A DNA stretch of 64,000 bases from Clavelina lepadiformis (GCF_947623445.1 NC_135243.1:20778479-20842478), one strand, 5' to 3'; numbered from the stretch's first letter, positions 1-11,812 are shown. The notes: a model not told the origin generated them from the letters alone. A program made the numbers and translations.

Positions 1-45
1 CTGAAAGTTGGAAAACTGGTGAAATTCATCATGTCAAAAGGAAAA

Positions 46-117
46 AGGGGGCACCCGGATTTGAACCGAAGACCTCTCGATCTGCAGTCGAATGCTCTAC
101 CACTGAGCTATACCACC
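46..117 (-). tRNA. tRNA-Cys(GCA), unit 1
   Basis: The cloverleaf has loop CTGCAGA giving anticodon GCA, and a T run directly 3' of the gene. One base of the 5' acceptor strand differs from the other units and leaves a mismatch, so activity is less certain. Confidence 0.88.
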
Positions 118-237
118 TTTACATTCACTTTCAGTAGTCATACGTTTTCGATATTACAATCTCATTTTGTAAAGTATATAAAATTATTTAAAACACCATC
201 CTTTATTTGCCAACTCGATAAAAGAGTGAAGTGACTC

Positions 238-320
238 TACTGGGTGTGGGACTCGAACCCACGCGGACAGATGTCCATTGGAACTTAAGTCCAACGCCTT
301 AACCGCTCGGCCAACCCAGT
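238..320 (-). tRNA. tRNA-Leu(TAA), unit 1
   Basis: Class II cloverleaf of 83 nt with loop CTTAAGT (anticodon TAA), a long variable arm, a paired ACTGGGT acceptor and a T4 run about 20 nt downstream. It is the same sequence as in most other units. Confidence 0.95.
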
Positions 321-560
321 CATGGTCTAAAACTTGAGCGGTTTTGGGTAGCTTTAGGATTAAATTGAAAACGAAGTTAGTTCATTTATACATTTCATTC
401 ATTGCCTTATCGATTTAGTGGAGAGGTCGGAAGAGTGATACGAGCACGGGCAGGATACAACCGTTCGTACATTTTCGAAAGGGTGTTAATAAAATTTTAC
501 ACTATTCGAACAGATCATCTAAAATTATAAATCAAAAGAGAGAAAACCTCGGGAGTATCA

Positions 561-643
561 GGCAGGATGGCCGATTGGTCTATGACGCTGCGTTCAGGTT
601 GCAGTCTCCTTTGGAGACGCGGGTTCGAATCCCGCTTCTGTCA
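561..643 (+). tRNA. tRNA-Leu(CAG), unit 1
   Basis: Class II cloverleaf with loop TTCAGGT (anticodon CAG). This copy has several differences from the array consensus in the D arm, anticodon stem and variable arm (for example GGCCGATTGG), but pairing is mostly kept through wobble pairs. Confidence 0.9.
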
Positions 644-718
644 GGTATAACTTTTACAGCGCTTCCATTTTGTTGTTAAAGGTTCGACTTCATTCTACTT
701 TATACTTGCTTGGTCGTC

Positions 719-791
719 GCCCGGCTAGCTCAGTCGGTAGAGCGTTGGACTCTTAATCCAACGGTCGTGGGTTCGAGCCCCACGTTGGGCG
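719..791 (+). tRNA. tRNA-Lys(CTT), unit 1
   Basis: Standard 73-nt cloverleaf with loop ACTCTTAA region giving anticodon CTT, B box GGTTCGAGCCC and a TTTT terminator immediately 3'. Confidence 0.96.
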
Positions 792-1468
792 TCTTTTGTT
801 GTTATTGCTTAAATAGACACTCTTTACTTACCAGAATGAATGCAACTTCAAAATGCAACTGTGGTATGAACTTAAACAATTGAATTATTGTGTTTCTTGA
901 ATAGTGATATGATAAAAACCCTAGCAGATAATCAATCGGAGGTATCAAATTGCAGTGGAAATCTTGCTGATATGTAACCCTACAAAACGAGCAGGTACAC
1001 CTCACGTCAGCATCCATTGGTTGAAATTGAAACGTACGCTTATGCTTGCTACTATGCCGTTTCAGAAGAACTCTAAACCTAATCTAATTCAGATGATATC
1101 TAATCAACCAACTCAGCTTGCGACACAGGTGATAAATCTTCTGGTTGAATATGTGACGCCGCAGAAAAAGAATAATTGCCGTCGGTTTCAAACCTAAGGA
1201 AACAAATTATAAATCCAGCAAAGCTGCAAAGCAAGATAACTTTTTCCGTTCGGAGTTCCACCAGGTACAGTACAAATAATCCTAACCTTCAGTGTATAGT
1301 TGACAGACATTCAAGCTTCATCAAGTGACACAGCAGCCACGTTTCATATGGTAGTAACGATCGTATTCATTTCTGTTTTGTTTTTCAGGCAACACGGAAC
1401 GCAACATAGGGGAAAACTTTTGAACATTCTTGATTCACTTGCATCTAAGCGAACGAAGCATTTTCCAT

Positions 1469-1492
1469 GTCTCTGTGGCGCAATAGGTTAGT

Positions 1493-1525
<33 letters not shown>

Positions 1526-1542
1526 GAGCCCACCCAGGGACG
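1469..1542 (+). tRNA. tRNA-Asn(GTT), unit 1
   Basis: The 74-nt cloverleaf has loop CTGTTAA (anticodon GTT) and B box GGTTCGAGCCC. It has one D-arm change (TAGTGCG instead of TAGCGCG). A TTTT run lies about 15 nt downstream. Confidence 0.94.
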
Positions 1543-1757
1543 TCTTTAGGAGAATTTTACGAACAACAAACTCTTCATGTTAAAGAAATTTTATACCTAG
1601 AAAAGGTGCTTTTGTTCTAAACGACAAGTCTTAATTTAAACGCTGTCAAGTTTAAGGCCCCCCACAGCCGCAACATTTCAAGCTAAAGAGTGGAGTATAA
1701 ATCAAGCGCCTGCTGAAAGTTGGAAAACTGGTGAAATTCATCATGTCAAAAGGAAAA

Positions 1758-1829
1758 AGGGGGCACCCGGATTTCAACCGAAGACCTCTCGATCTGCAGT
1801 CGAATGCTCTACCACTGAGCTATACCCCC
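1758..1829 (-). tRNA. tRNA-Cys(GCA), unit 2, damaged B box
   Basis: Same fold as the other Cys copies, but the T loop reads GGTTGAAATCC instead of GGTTCAAATCC. The nearly invariant C56 of the internal promoter and tertiary fold is therefore lost. It is probably a weak or inactive gene. Confidence 0.85.
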
Positions 1830-1949
1830 TTTACATTCACTTTCAGTAGTCATACGTTTTCGATATTACAATCTCATTTTGTAAAGTATATAAAATTATT
1901 TAAAACACCATCCTTTATTTGCCAACTCGATAAAAGAGTGAAGTGACTC

Positions 1950-2032
1950 TACTGGGTGTGGGACTCGAACCCACGCGGACAGATGTCCATTGGAACTTAA
2001 GTCCAACGCCTTAACCGCTCGGCCAACCCAGT
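1950..2032 (-). tRNA. tRNA-Leu(TAA), unit 2
   Basis: Array-consensus 83-nt copy with anticodon TAA, intact A and B boxes and a 3' T4 run. Confidence 0.95.
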
Positions 2033-2272
2033 CATGGTCTGAATCTTGAGCGGTTTTGGGTAGCTTTAGGATTAAATTGAAAACGAAGTTAGTTCATTTA
2101 TACATTTCATTCATTCCCTTATCGATTTAGTGGAGAGGTCGGAAGAGTGATACGAGCACGGGCAGGATACAACCGTTCGTACATTTTCGAAAGGGTGTTA
2201 ATAAAATTTTACACTATTCGAACAGATCATCTAAAATTATAAATCAAAAGAGAGAAAACCTCGGGAGTATCA

Positions 2273-2355
2273 GGCAGGATGGCCGAGTGGTCTATGGCGC
2301 TGCGTTCAGGTCGCAGTCTCCTTTGGAGGCGCAGGTTCGAATCCCGCTTCTGTCA
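2273..2355 (+). tRNA. tRNA-Leu(CAG), unit 2
   Basis: Anticodon CAG copy. One T-stem base is changed (GCAGG opposite CCCGC), leaving a mismatch; otherwise it matches the array consensus. Confidence 0.92.
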
Positions 2356-2430
2356 GGTATAACTTTTGCAGCGCTTCCATTTTGTTGTTAAAGGTTCGAT
2401 TTCATTCTACTTTATACTTGCTTGGTTGTC

Positions 2431-2503
2431 GCCCGGCTAGCTCAGTCGGTAGAGCGTTGGACTCTTAATCCAACGGTCGTGGGTTCGAGCCCCACGTTGG
2501 GCG
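2431..2503 (+). tRNA. tRNA-Lys(CTT), unit 2
   Basis: Array-consensus copy with anticodon CTT and a TTTT terminator directly after the discriminator base. Confidence 0.96.
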
Positions 2504-3180
2504 TCTTTTGTTGTTATTGCTTAAATAGACACTCTTTACTTACCAGAATGAATGCAACTTCAAAATGCAACTGTGGTATGAACTTAAACAATTGAATTAT
2601 TGTGTTTCTTGAATAGTGATATGATAAAAACCCTAGCAGATAATCAATCGGAGGTATCAAATTGCAGTGGAAATCTTGCTGATATGTAACCCTACAAAAC
2701 GAGCAGGTACACCTCACGTCAGCATCCATTGGTTGAAATTGAAACGTACGCTTATGCTTGCTACTATGCCGTTTCAGAAGAACTCTAAGCCTAATCTAAT
2801 TCAGATGAAATCTAATCAACCAACTCAGCTTGCGACACAGGTGATAAATCTTCTGGTTGAATATGTGACGCCGCAGAAAAAGAATAATTGCCGTCGGTTT
2901 CAAACCTAAGGAAACAAATTATAAATCCAGCAAAGCTGCAAAGCAAGATAACTTTTTCCGTTCGGAGTTCCACCAGGTACAGTACAAATAATCCTAACCT
3001 TCAGTGTATAGTTTACAGACATTCAAGCTTCATCAAGTGACACAGCAGCCACGTTTCATATGGTAGTAACGATCGTATTCATTTCTGTTTTGTTTTTCAG
3101 GCAACACGGAACGCAACATAGGGGAAAACTTTTGAACATTCTTGATTCACTTGCATCTAAGCGAACGAAGCATTTTCCAT

Positions 3181-3197
3181 GTCTCTGTGGCGCAATA

Positions 3198-3237
<40 letters not shown>

Positions 3238-3254
3238 GAGCCCACCCAGGGACG
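3181..3254 (+). tRNA. tRNA-Asn(GTT), unit 2
   Basis: Array-consensus copy with anticodon GTT, paired GTCTCTG/CAGGGAC acceptor and intact internal promoter boxes. Confidence 0.96.
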
Positions 3255-3469
3255 TCTTTAGGAGAATTTTACGAACAACAAACTCTTCATGTTAAAGAAA
3301 TTTTATACCTAGAAACGGTGCTTTTGTTCTAAACGACAAGTCTTAATTTAAACGCTGTCAAGTTTAAGGCCCCCCACAGCCGCAACATTTCAAGCTAAAG
3401 AGTGGAGTATAAATCAAGCGCCTGCTGAAAGTTGGAAAACTGGTGAAATTCATCATGTCAAAAGGAAAA

Positions 3470-3541
3470 AGGGGGCACCCGGATTTGAACCGAAGACCTC
3501 TCGATCTGCAGTCGAATGCTTTACCACTGAGCTATACCCCC
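3470..3541 (-). tRNA. tRNA-Cys(GCA), unit 3
   Basis: Anticodon GCA copy. One D-stem base differs (GTAAAGC instead of GTAGAGC), which touches the A box. Confidence 0.9.
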
Positions 3542-3661
3542 TTTACATTCACTTTCAGTAGTCATACGTTTTCGATATTACAATCTCATTTTGTAAAGTA
3601 TATAAAATTATTTAAAACACCATCCTTTATTTGCCAACTCGATAAAAGAGTGAAGTGACTC

Positions 3662-3744
3662 TACTGGGTGTGGGACTCGAACCCACGCGGACAGATGTCC
3701 ATTGGAACTTAAGTCCAACGCCTTAACCGCTCGGCCAACCCAGT
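3662..3744 (-). tRNA. tRNA-Leu(TAA), unit 3
   Basis: Array-consensus 83-nt copy with anticodon TAA. Confidence 0.95.
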
Positions 3745-3984
3745 CATGGTCTGAAACTTGAGCGGTTTTGGGTAGCTTTAGGATTAAATTGAAAACGAAG
3801 TTAGTTCATTTATACATTTCATTCATTGCCTTATCGATTTAGTGGAGAGGTCGGAAGAGTGATACGAGCACGGGCAGGATACAACCGTTCGTACATTTTC
3901 GAAAGGGTGTTAAAAAAATTTTACACTATTCGAACAGATCATCTAAAATTATAAATCAAAAGAGAGAAAACCTCGGGAGTATCA

Positions 3985-4067
3985 GGCAGGATGGCCGAGT
4001 GGTCTATGGCGCTGCGTTCAGGTCGCAGTCTCCTTTGGAGGCGCGGGTTCGAATCCCGCTTCTGTCA
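3985..4067 (+). tRNA. tRNA-Leu(CAG), unit 3
   Basis: Array-consensus copy with anticodon CAG, acceptor GGCAGGA paired with TTCTGTC, and TTTT 9 nt downstream. Confidence 0.95.
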
Positions 4068-4142
4068 GATATAACTTTTGCAGCGCTTCCATTTTGTTGT
4101 TAAAGGTTCGATTTCATTCTACTTTATACTTGCTTGGTCGTC

Positions 4143-4215
4143 GCCCGGCTAGCTCAGTCGGTAGAGCGTTGGACTCTTAATCCAACGGTCGTGGGTTCGA
4201 GCCCCACGTTGGGCG
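4143..4215 (+). tRNA. tRNA-Lys(CTT), unit 3
   Basis: Array-consensus copy with anticodon CTT and immediate TTTT terminator. Confidence 0.96.
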
Positions 4216-4894
4216 TCTTTTGTTGTTATTGCTTAAGTAGACACTCTTTACTTACCAGAATGAATGCAACTTCAAAATGCAACTGTGGTATGAACTTAAA
4301 CAATTGAATTATTGTGTTTCTTGAATAGTGATATGATAAAAACCTAGCAGATAATAATCAATCGGAGGAATCAAATTGCAGTAGAAATCTTGCTGGTATG
4401 TAACCCTACATAACGAGCAGGAACACCTCACGTCAGCATCCATTGGTGGAAATTGAAACGTACGCTTATGCTTGCTACTATGCCGTTTCAGAAGAACTCT
4501 AAGCCTAATCTAATTCAGATGAAATCTTATCAACCAACTCAGCTTGCGACACAGGTGATAAATCTTCTGGTTGAATATGTGACGCCGCAGAAAAAGAATA
4601 ATTGCCGTCGGTTTCAAACCTAAGGAAACAAATTATAAATCCAGCAAAGCTGCAAAGCAAGATAACTTTTTCCGTTCGGAGTTCCACCAGGTACAGTACA
4701 AATAATCCTAACCTTCAGTGTATAGTTTACAGACATTCAAGCTTCATCAAGTGACACAGCAGCCACGTTTCATATGGTAGTAACGATCGTATTCATTTCT
4801 GTTTTGTTTTTCAGGCAACACGGAACGCAACATAGGGGAAAACTTTTGAACATTCTTGATTCACTTGCATCTAAGCGAACGAAGCATTTTCCAT

Positions 4895-4911
4895 GTCTCT
4901 GTGGCGCAATA

Positions 4912-4951
<40 letters not shown>

Positions 4952-4968
4952 GAGCCCACCCAGGGACG
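4895..4968 (+). tRNA. tRNA-Asn(GTT), unit 3
   Basis: Array-consensus copy with anticodon GTT. Confidence 0.96.
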
Positions 4969-5183
4969 TCTTTAGGAGAGTTTTACGAACAACAAACTCT
5001 TCATGTTAAAGAAATTTTATACCTAGAAACGGTGCTTTTGTTCTAAACGACAAGTCTTAATTTAAACGCTGTCAAGGTTAAGGCCCCCCACAGCCGCAAC
5101 ATTTCAAGCTAAAGAGTGGAGTATAAATCAAGCGCCTGCTGAAAGTTGGAAAACTGGTGAAATTCATCATGTCAAAAGGAAAA

Positions 5184-5255
5184 AGGGGGCACCCGGATTT
5201 GAACCGAAGACCTCTCGATCTGCAGTCGAATGCTCTACCACTGAGCTATACCCCC
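5184..5255 (-). tRNA. tRNA-Cys(GCA), unit 4
   Basis: Array-consensus copy with GGGGG/CCCCC acceptor, anticodon GCA and a T5 run directly 3'. Confidence 0.96.
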
Positions 5256-5375
5256 TTTACATTCACTTTCAGTAGTCATACGTTTTCGATATTACAATCT
5301 CATTTTGTAAAGTATATAAAATTATTTAAAACACCATCCTTTATTTGCCAACTCGATAAAAGAGTGAAGTGACTC

Positions 5376-5458
5376 TACTGGGTGTGGGACTCGAACCCAC
5401 GCGGACAGATGTCCATTGGAACTTAAGTCCAACGCCTTAACCGCTCGGCCAACCCAGT
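5376..5458 (-). tRNA. tRNA-Leu(TAA), unit 4
   Basis: Array-consensus 83-nt copy with anticodon TAA. Confidence 0.95.
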
Positions 5459-5698
5459 CATGGTCTGAAACTTGAGCGGTTTTGGGTAGCTTTAGGATTA
5501 AATTGAAAACGAAGTTAGTTCATTTATACATTTCATTCATTGCCTTATCGATTTAGTGGAGAGGTCGGGAGAGTGATACGAGCACGGGCAGGATACAACC
5601 GTTCGTACATTTTCGAAAGGGTGTTAATAAAATTTTACACTATTCGAACAGATCATCTAAAATTATAAATCAAAAGAGAGAAAACGTCGGGAGTATCA

Positions 5699-5781
5699 GG
5701 CAGGATGGCCGAGTGGTCTATGGCGCTGCGTTCAGGTCGCAGTCTCCTTTGGAGGCGCGGGTTCGAATCCCGCTTCTGTCA
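5699..5781 (+). tRNA. tRNA-Leu(CAG), unit 4
   Basis: Array-consensus copy with anticodon CAG. Confidence 0.95.
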
Positions 5782-5856
5782 GATATAACTTTTGCAGCGC
5801 TTCCATTTTGTTGTTAAAGGTTCGATTTCATTCTACTTTATACTTGCTTGGTCGTC

Positions 5857-5929
5857 GCCCGGCTAGCTCAGTCGGTAGAGCGTTGGACTCTTAATCCAAC
5901 GGTCGTGAGTTCGAGCCCCACGTTGGGCG
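5857..5929 (+). tRNA. tRNA-Lys(CTT), unit 4
   Basis: Anticodon CTT copy. The T stem reads GTGAGTTCGAG instead of GTGGGTTCGAG, breaking one pair at the edge of the B box; otherwise consensus. Confidence 0.92.
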
Positions 5930-6599
5930 TCTTTTATTGTTATCGCTTAAATAGACACTCTTTACTTACCAGAATGAATGCAACTTCAAAATGCAACTGT
6001 GGTATGAACTTAAACAATTGAATTATTGTGTTTCTTGAATAGTGATATGATAAAAACCTAGCAGATAATAATCAATCGGAGGAATCAAATTGCAGTAGAA
6101 ATCTTGCTGATATGTAACCCTACATAACGAGCAGGTACACCTCACGTCAGCATCCATTGGTGGAAATTGAAACGTACGCTTATGCTTGCTACTATGCCGT
6201 TTCAGAAGAACTCTAAGCCTAATCTAATTCAGATGAAATCTAATCAACCAACTCTGCTTGCGACACAGGTGATAAATCTTCTGGTTGAATATGTGACGCC
6301 GCAGAAAAAGAATAATTGCCGTCGGTTTCAAACCTAAGGAAACAAATTATAAATCCTGCAAAGCAAGATAACTTTTCAGTTCGGAGTTCCACCAGGTACA
6401 GTACAAATAATCCTAACCTTCAGTGTATAGTTGACAGACATTCAAGCTTCATCAAGTGACACAGCAGCCACGTTTCATATGGTAGTAACGATCGTATTCA
6501 TTTCTGTTTTGTTTTTCAGGCAACATGGAACGCAACATAGGGGAAAACTTTTGAACATTCTTGATTCACTTGCATCTAAGCGAACGAAGCATTTTCCAT

Positions 6600-6616
6600 G
6601 TCTCTGTGGCGCAATA

Positions 6617-6656
<40 letters not shown>

Positions 6657-6673
6657 GAGCCCACCCAGGGACG
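6600..6673 (+). tRNA. tRNA-Asn(GTT), unit 4
   Basis: Array-consensus copy with anticodon GTT. Confidence 0.96.
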
Positions 6674-6888
6674 TCTTTAGGAGAGTTTTACGAACAACAA
6701 ACTCTTCATGTTAAAGACATTTTATACCTAGAAACGGTGCTTTTGTTCTAAACGACAAGTCTTAATTTAAACGCTGTCAAGGTTAAGACCCCCCACAGCC
6801 GCAACATTTCAAGCTAAAGAGTGGAGTATAAATCAAGCGCCTGCTGAAAGTTGGAAAACTGGTGAAATTCATCATGTCAAAAAGAAAA

Positions 6889-6960
6889 AGGGGGCACCCG
6901 GATTTGAACCGAAGACCTCTCGATCTGCAGTCGAATGCTCTACCACTGAGCTATACCCCC
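6889..6960 (-). tRNA. tRNA-Cys(GCA), unit 5
   Basis: Array-consensus copy with anticodon GCA; the T run 3' of the gene is kept. Confidence 0.96.
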
Positions 6961-7080
6961 TTTACATTCACTTTCAGTAGTCATACGTTTTCGATATTAC
7001 AATCTCATTTTGTAAAGTATATAAAATTATTTAAAACACCATCCTTTATTTGCCAACTCGATAAAAGAGTGAAGTGACTC

Positions 7081-7163
7081 TACTGGGTGTGGGACTCGAA
7101 CCCACGCGGACAGATGTCCATTGGAACTTAAGTCCAACGCCTTAACCGCTCGGCCAACCCAGT
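7081..7163 (-). tRNA. tRNA-Leu(TAA), unit 5
   Basis: Array-consensus 83-nt copy with anticodon TAA. Confidence 0.95.
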
Positions 7164-7403
7164 CATGGTCTGAAAGTTGAGCGGTTTTGGGTAGCTTTAC
7201 GATTAAATTGAAAACGAAGTTAGTTCATTTATACATTTCATTCATTGCCTTATCGATTTAGTGGAGATGTCGGAAGAGTGATACGAGCACGGGCAGGATA
7301 CAACCGTTCGTACATTTTCGAAAGGGTGTTAATAAAATTTTACACTATTCGAACAGATCATCTAAAATTATAAATCAAAAGAGAGAAAACCTCGGGAGTA
7401 TCA

Positions 7404-7486
7404 GGCAGGATGGCCGAATGGTCTATGGCGCTGCGTTCAGGTCGCAGTCTCCTTTGGAGGCGCGGGTTCGAATCCCGCTTCTGTCA
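7404..7486 (+). tRNA. tRNA-Leu(CAG), unit 5
   Basis: Anticodon CAG copy with one A-box/D-arm difference (GGCCGAATGG for GGCCGAGTGG). Confidence 0.93.
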
Positions 7487-7561
7487 GGTATAACTTTTGC
7501 AGAGCTTCCATTTTGCTGTTACAGGTTCCATTTCATTCTACTTTATACTTGCTTGGTCGTC

Positions 7562-7634
7562 GCCCGGCTAGCTCAGTCGGTAGAGCGTTGGACTCTTAAT
7601 CCAACGGTCGTGGGTTCGAGCCCCACGTTGGGCG
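7562..7634 (+). tRNA. tRNA-Lys(CTT), unit 5
   Basis: Array-consensus copy with anticodon CTT and immediate TTTT terminator. Confidence 0.96.
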
Positions 7635-8310
7635 TCTTTTGTTGTTATTGATTAAATAGACACTCTTTACTTACCAGAATGAATGCAACTTCAAAATGCA
7701 ACTGTGGTATGAACTTAAACAATTGAATTATTGTGTTTCTTGAATAGTGATATGATAAAAACCTAGTAGATAATCAATCGGAGGAATCAAATTGCAGTGG
7801 AAATCTTGCTGATATGTAACCCTACAAAACGAGCAGATACACCTCACGTCAGCATCCATTGGTTGAAATTGAAACGTACGCTTATGCTTGCTACTATGCC
7901 GTTTCAGAAGAACTCTAAGCATAATCTAATTCAGATGAAACCTAATCAACCAACTCATCTTGCGGCAAAGGTGATAAATGTTCTGGTTGAATATGTGACG
8001 CCGCAGTAAAGGAATAATTGCCATCGGTTTCAAAACTAAGGAAACAAATCATAAGTCCAGCAAAGCTGCAAAGCAAGATAACTTTTTCCGTTCGGAGTTC
8101 CACCAGGTACAGTACAAATAATCCTAACCTTCAGTGTATAGTTGACAGACATTCAAGCTTCATCAAGTGACACAGCAGCAACGTTTCATATGGTAGTAAC
8201 GACCGTATTCATTTCTGTTTTGTTTTTCAGGCAACACGGAACGCAACATAGGGGAAAACTTTTAAACATTCTTGAGTCACTTGCATCTAAGCGAACGAAG
8301 CATTTTCCAT

Positions 8311-8327
8311 GTCTCTGTGGCGCAATA

Positions 8328-8367
<40 letters not shown>

Positions 8368-8384
8368 GAGCCCACCCAGGGACG
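8311..8384 (+). tRNA. tRNA-Asn(GTT), unit 5
   Basis: Array-consensus copy with anticodon GTT. Confidence 0.96.
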
Positions 8385-8599
8385 TCTTTAGGAGAGTTTT
8401 ACGAACAACAAACTCTTCATGTTAAAGAAATTTTATACCTAGAAAGGGTGCTTTTGTTCTAAACGACAAGTCTTAATTTAGTCGCTGTCAAGTTTAAGGC
8501 CCCCCACAGCCGCAACATTTCAAGCTAAAGAGTGGAGTATAAAACAAGCGCATGCTGAAAGTTGGAAAACTGGTGAAATTCATCATGTCAAAAGGAAAA

Positions 8600-8671
8600 A
8601 GGGGGCACCCGGATTTGAACCGAAGACCTCTCGATCTGCAGTCGAATGCTCTACCACTGAGCTATACCCCC
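8600..8671 (-). tRNA. tRNA-Cys(GCA), unit 6
   Basis: Array-consensus copy with anticodon GCA. Confidence 0.96.
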
Positions 8672-8791
8672 TTTACATTCACTTTCAGTAGTCATACGTC
8701 TTCGATATTACAATCTCATTTTGTAAAGTATATAAAATTATTTAAAACACCATGCTTTATTTGCCAACTCGATAAAACAGTAAGGTGACTC

Positions 8792-8874
8792 TACTAGGGT
8801 TGGGACTCGAACCCACGCGGACAGATGTCCATTGGAACTTAAGTCCAACGCCTTAACCGCTCGGCCAACCCAGT
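8792..8874 (-). tRNA. tRNA-Leu(TAA), unit 6, altered acceptor
   Basis: Anticodon and variable arm are as in other copies, but the 3' acceptor strand is changed (CCCTAGT in place of ACCCAGT). This leaves one mismatch and one G-U pair, so the copy may be losing function. Confidence 0.88.
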
Positions 8875-9114
8875 CATGGTCTGAAACTTGAGCGGTTTTG
8901 TACAGGTTTAGGATTAAATTGAAAACGAAGTTAGTTCATTTATACATTTCATTCATTGCCATATCGAGTTAGTGGAGATGTCGGAAGAGTGATACAAGCA
9001 CGGGCAGGATACAACCGTTCGTACATTTTCGAAAGGGTGTTAATAAAATTTTACACTATTCGAACAGATCATCTAAAATTATAAATTAAAAGAGAGAAAA
9101 CCTCGGGAGTATCA

Positions 9115-9197
9115 GGCAGGATGGCCGAGTGGTCTATGGCGCTGCGTTCAGGTCGCAGTCTCCTTTGGAGGCGCGGGTTCGAATCCCGCTTCTGTCA
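9115..9197 (+). tRNA. tRNA-Leu(CAG), unit 6
   Basis: Array-consensus copy with anticodon CAG. Confidence 0.95.
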
Positions 9198-9272
9198 GGT
9201 ATAACTTTTGCAGCGCTTCCATTTTGCTGTTACAGGTTCCATTTCATTCTACTTTATACTTGCTTGGTCGTC

Positions 9273-9345
9273 GCCCGGCTAGCTCAGTCGGTAGAGCGTT
9301 GGACTCTTAATCCAACGGTCGTGGGTTCGAGCCCCACGTTGGGTG
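9273..9345 (+). tRNA. tRNA-Lys(CTT), unit 6
   Basis: Anticodon CTT copy. The 3' acceptor ends TTGGGT rather than TTGGGC, so the terminal pair becomes G-U. Confidence 0.93.
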
Positions 9346-10028
9346 TCTTTTGTTGTTATTGCTTAAATAGACACTCTTTACTTACCAGAATGAATGCAAC
9401 TGTGGTATGAACTTAAACAATTGAATTATTGTGTTTCTTGAATAGTGATATGATAAAAACCTAGCAGATAATCAATCGGAGGAATCAAATTGCAGTGGAA
9501 ATCTTGCTGATATGTAACGCTACAAAACGAGCAGATACACCTCACGTCAGCATCCATTGGTTGAAATTGAAACGTACGCTTATGCTTGCTACTATGCCGT
9601 TTCAGAAGAACTCTAAGCCTAATCTAATTCAGATGAAATCTAATCAACCAACTCAGCTTGCGACACAGGTGATAAATCTTCTGGTTGAATATGTGACGCC
9701 GAAGAAAAAGAATAATTGCCGTCGGTTTCAAAACTAAGGAAACAAATCATAAGTCCAGCAAAGCTGCAAAGCAAGATAACTTTTTCAGTTCGGAGTTCCA
9801 CCAGGTACAGTACAAATAATCCTAACCTTCAGTGTTATTATAGTTAACAGACATTATAGTTAACAGACATTCAAGCTTCATCAAGTGACACAGCAGCCAC
9901 GTTTCATATGGTAGTAACGATCGTATTCATTTCTGTTTTGTTTTTCAGGCAACACGGAACGCAACATAGGGGAAAACTTTTGAACATTCTTGATTCACTT
10001 GCATCTAAGCGAACGAAGCATTTTCCAT

Positions 10029-10045
10029 GTCTCTGTGGCGCAATA

Positions 10046-10083
<38 letters not shown>

Positions 10084-10102
10084 ACGAGCCCACCCAGGGA
10101 CG
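10029..10102 (+). tRNA. tRNA-Asn(GTT), unit 6, damaged B box
   Basis: Cloverleaf with anticodon GTT, but the B box reads GGTACGAGCC where all other copies have GGTTCGAGCC. A normally invariant T-loop base is changed, so Pol III transcription and folding are probably impaired. Confidence 0.87.
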
Positions 10103-10317
10103 TCTTTAGGAGAGTTTTACGAACAACAAACTCTTCATGTTAAAGACATTTTATACCTAGAAACGGTGCTTTTGTTCTAAACGACAAGTCTTAATTTAAA
10201 CGCTGTCAAGTTTAAGGCCCCCCACAGCCGCAACATTTCAAGCTAAAGAGTGGAGTATAAAACAAGCGCATGCTGAAAGTTGGAAAACTGGTGAAATTCA
10301 TCATGTCAAAAGGAAAA

Positions 10318-10389
10318 AGGGGGCACCCGGATTTGAACCGAAGACCTCTCGATCTGCAGTCGAATGCTCTACCACTGAGCTATACCCCC
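10318..10389 (-). tRNA. tRNA-Cys(GCA), unit 7
   Basis: Array-consensus copy with anticodon GCA. Confidence 0.96.
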
Positions 10390-10509
10390 TTTACATTCAC
10401 TTTCAGTAGTCATACGTTTTCGATATTACAATCTCATTTTGTAAAGTATATAAAATTATTTAAAACACCATGCTTTATTTGCCAACTCGATAAAAGAGTG
10501 AAGTGACTC

Positions 10510-10592
10510 TACTGGGTGTGGGACTCGAACCCACGCGGACAGATGTCCATTGGAACTTAAGTCCAACGCCTTAACCGCTCGGCCAACCCAGT
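10510..10592 (-). tRNA. tRNA-Leu(TAA), unit 7
   Basis: Array-consensus 83-nt copy with anticodon TAA. Confidence 0.95.
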
Positions 10593-10844
10593 CATGGTCT
10601 GAAACTTGAGCGGTTTTGAATAGGTTTAGGATTAAATTGAAAACGAAGTTAGTTCATTTATACATTTCATTCATTGCCTTATCGATTTAGTGGAGAGGTC
10701 GGAAGAGTGATACAAGCACGGGCAGGATACAACCGTTCGTACATTTTCGAAAGGGTGTTAATAAAATTTTACACTATTTGAACAGATCATCTAAAACTAT
10801 AAATCAAAAGAGAGAAAACCTCGTGTATCGTGTATCGAGTATCA

Positions 10845-10927
10845 GGCAGGATGGCCGATTGGTCTATGGCGCTGCGTTCAGGTCGCAGTCTCCTTTGGAG
10901 GCGCGGGTTCGAATCCCGCTTCTGTCA
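10845..10927 (+). tRNA. tRNA-Leu(CAG), unit 7
   Basis: Anticodon CAG copy with D-arm variant GGCCGATTGG (also present in unit 1). A short GTATC duplication lies just 5' of the gene. Confidence 0.93.
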
Positions 10928-11002
10928 GGTATAACTTTTGCAGCGCTTCTATTTTGTTGTTAAAGGTTCCATTTCATTCTACTTTATACATGCTTGGTCG
11001 TC

Positions 11003-11075
11003 GCCCGGCTAGCTCAGTCGGTAGAGCGTTGGACTCTTAATCCAACGGTCGTGGGTTCGAGCCCCACGTTGGGCG
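11003..11075 (+). tRNA. tRNA-Lys(CTT), unit 7
   Basis: Array-consensus copy with anticodon CTT and immediate TTTT terminator. Confidence 0.96.
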
Positions 11076-11738
11076 TCTTTTGTTGTTATTGCTTAAATAG
11101 ACACTCCTTACTTACCAGAATGAATGCAACTGTGGTATGAACTTAAACAATTGAATTATTGTGTTTCTTGAATAGTGATATGATAAAAACCTAGCAGATA
11201 ATCAATCGGAGGAATCAAATTGCAGTGGAAATCTTGCTGATATGTAACCCAACAAAACGAGCAGATACACCTCACGTCAGCATCCATTGGTTGAAATTGA
11301 AACGTACGCTTATGCTTGCTACTATGCCGTTTCAGAAGAACTCTAAGCCTAATCTAATTCAGATGAAATCTAATCAACCAACTCAGCTTGCGACACAGGT
11401 GATAAATCTTCTGGTTGAATATGTGACGCCGCAGAAAAAGAATAATTGCCGTCGGTTTCAAAACTAAAAAAACAAATCATAAGTCCAGCAAAGCTGCAAA
11501 GCAAGATAACTTTTTCAGTTCGGAGTTCCACCAGGTACAGTACAAATAATCCTAACCTTCAGTGTATAGTTGACAGACATTCAAGCTTCATCAAGTGACA
11601 CAGCAGCCACGTTTCATATGGTAGTAACGATCGTATTCATTTCTGTTTTGTTTTTCAGGCAACACGGAACGCAACATAGGGGAAAACTTTTGAACATTCT
11701 TGATTCACTTGCATCTAAGCGAACGAAGCATTTTCCAT

Positions 11739-11755
11739 GTCTCTGTGGCGCAATA

Positions 11756-11795
<40 letters not shown>

Positions 11796-11812
11796 GAGCC
11801 CACCCAGGGACG
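11739..11812 (+). tRNA. tRNA-Asn(GTT), unit 7
   Basis: Array-consensus copy with anticodon GTT. Confidence 0.96.
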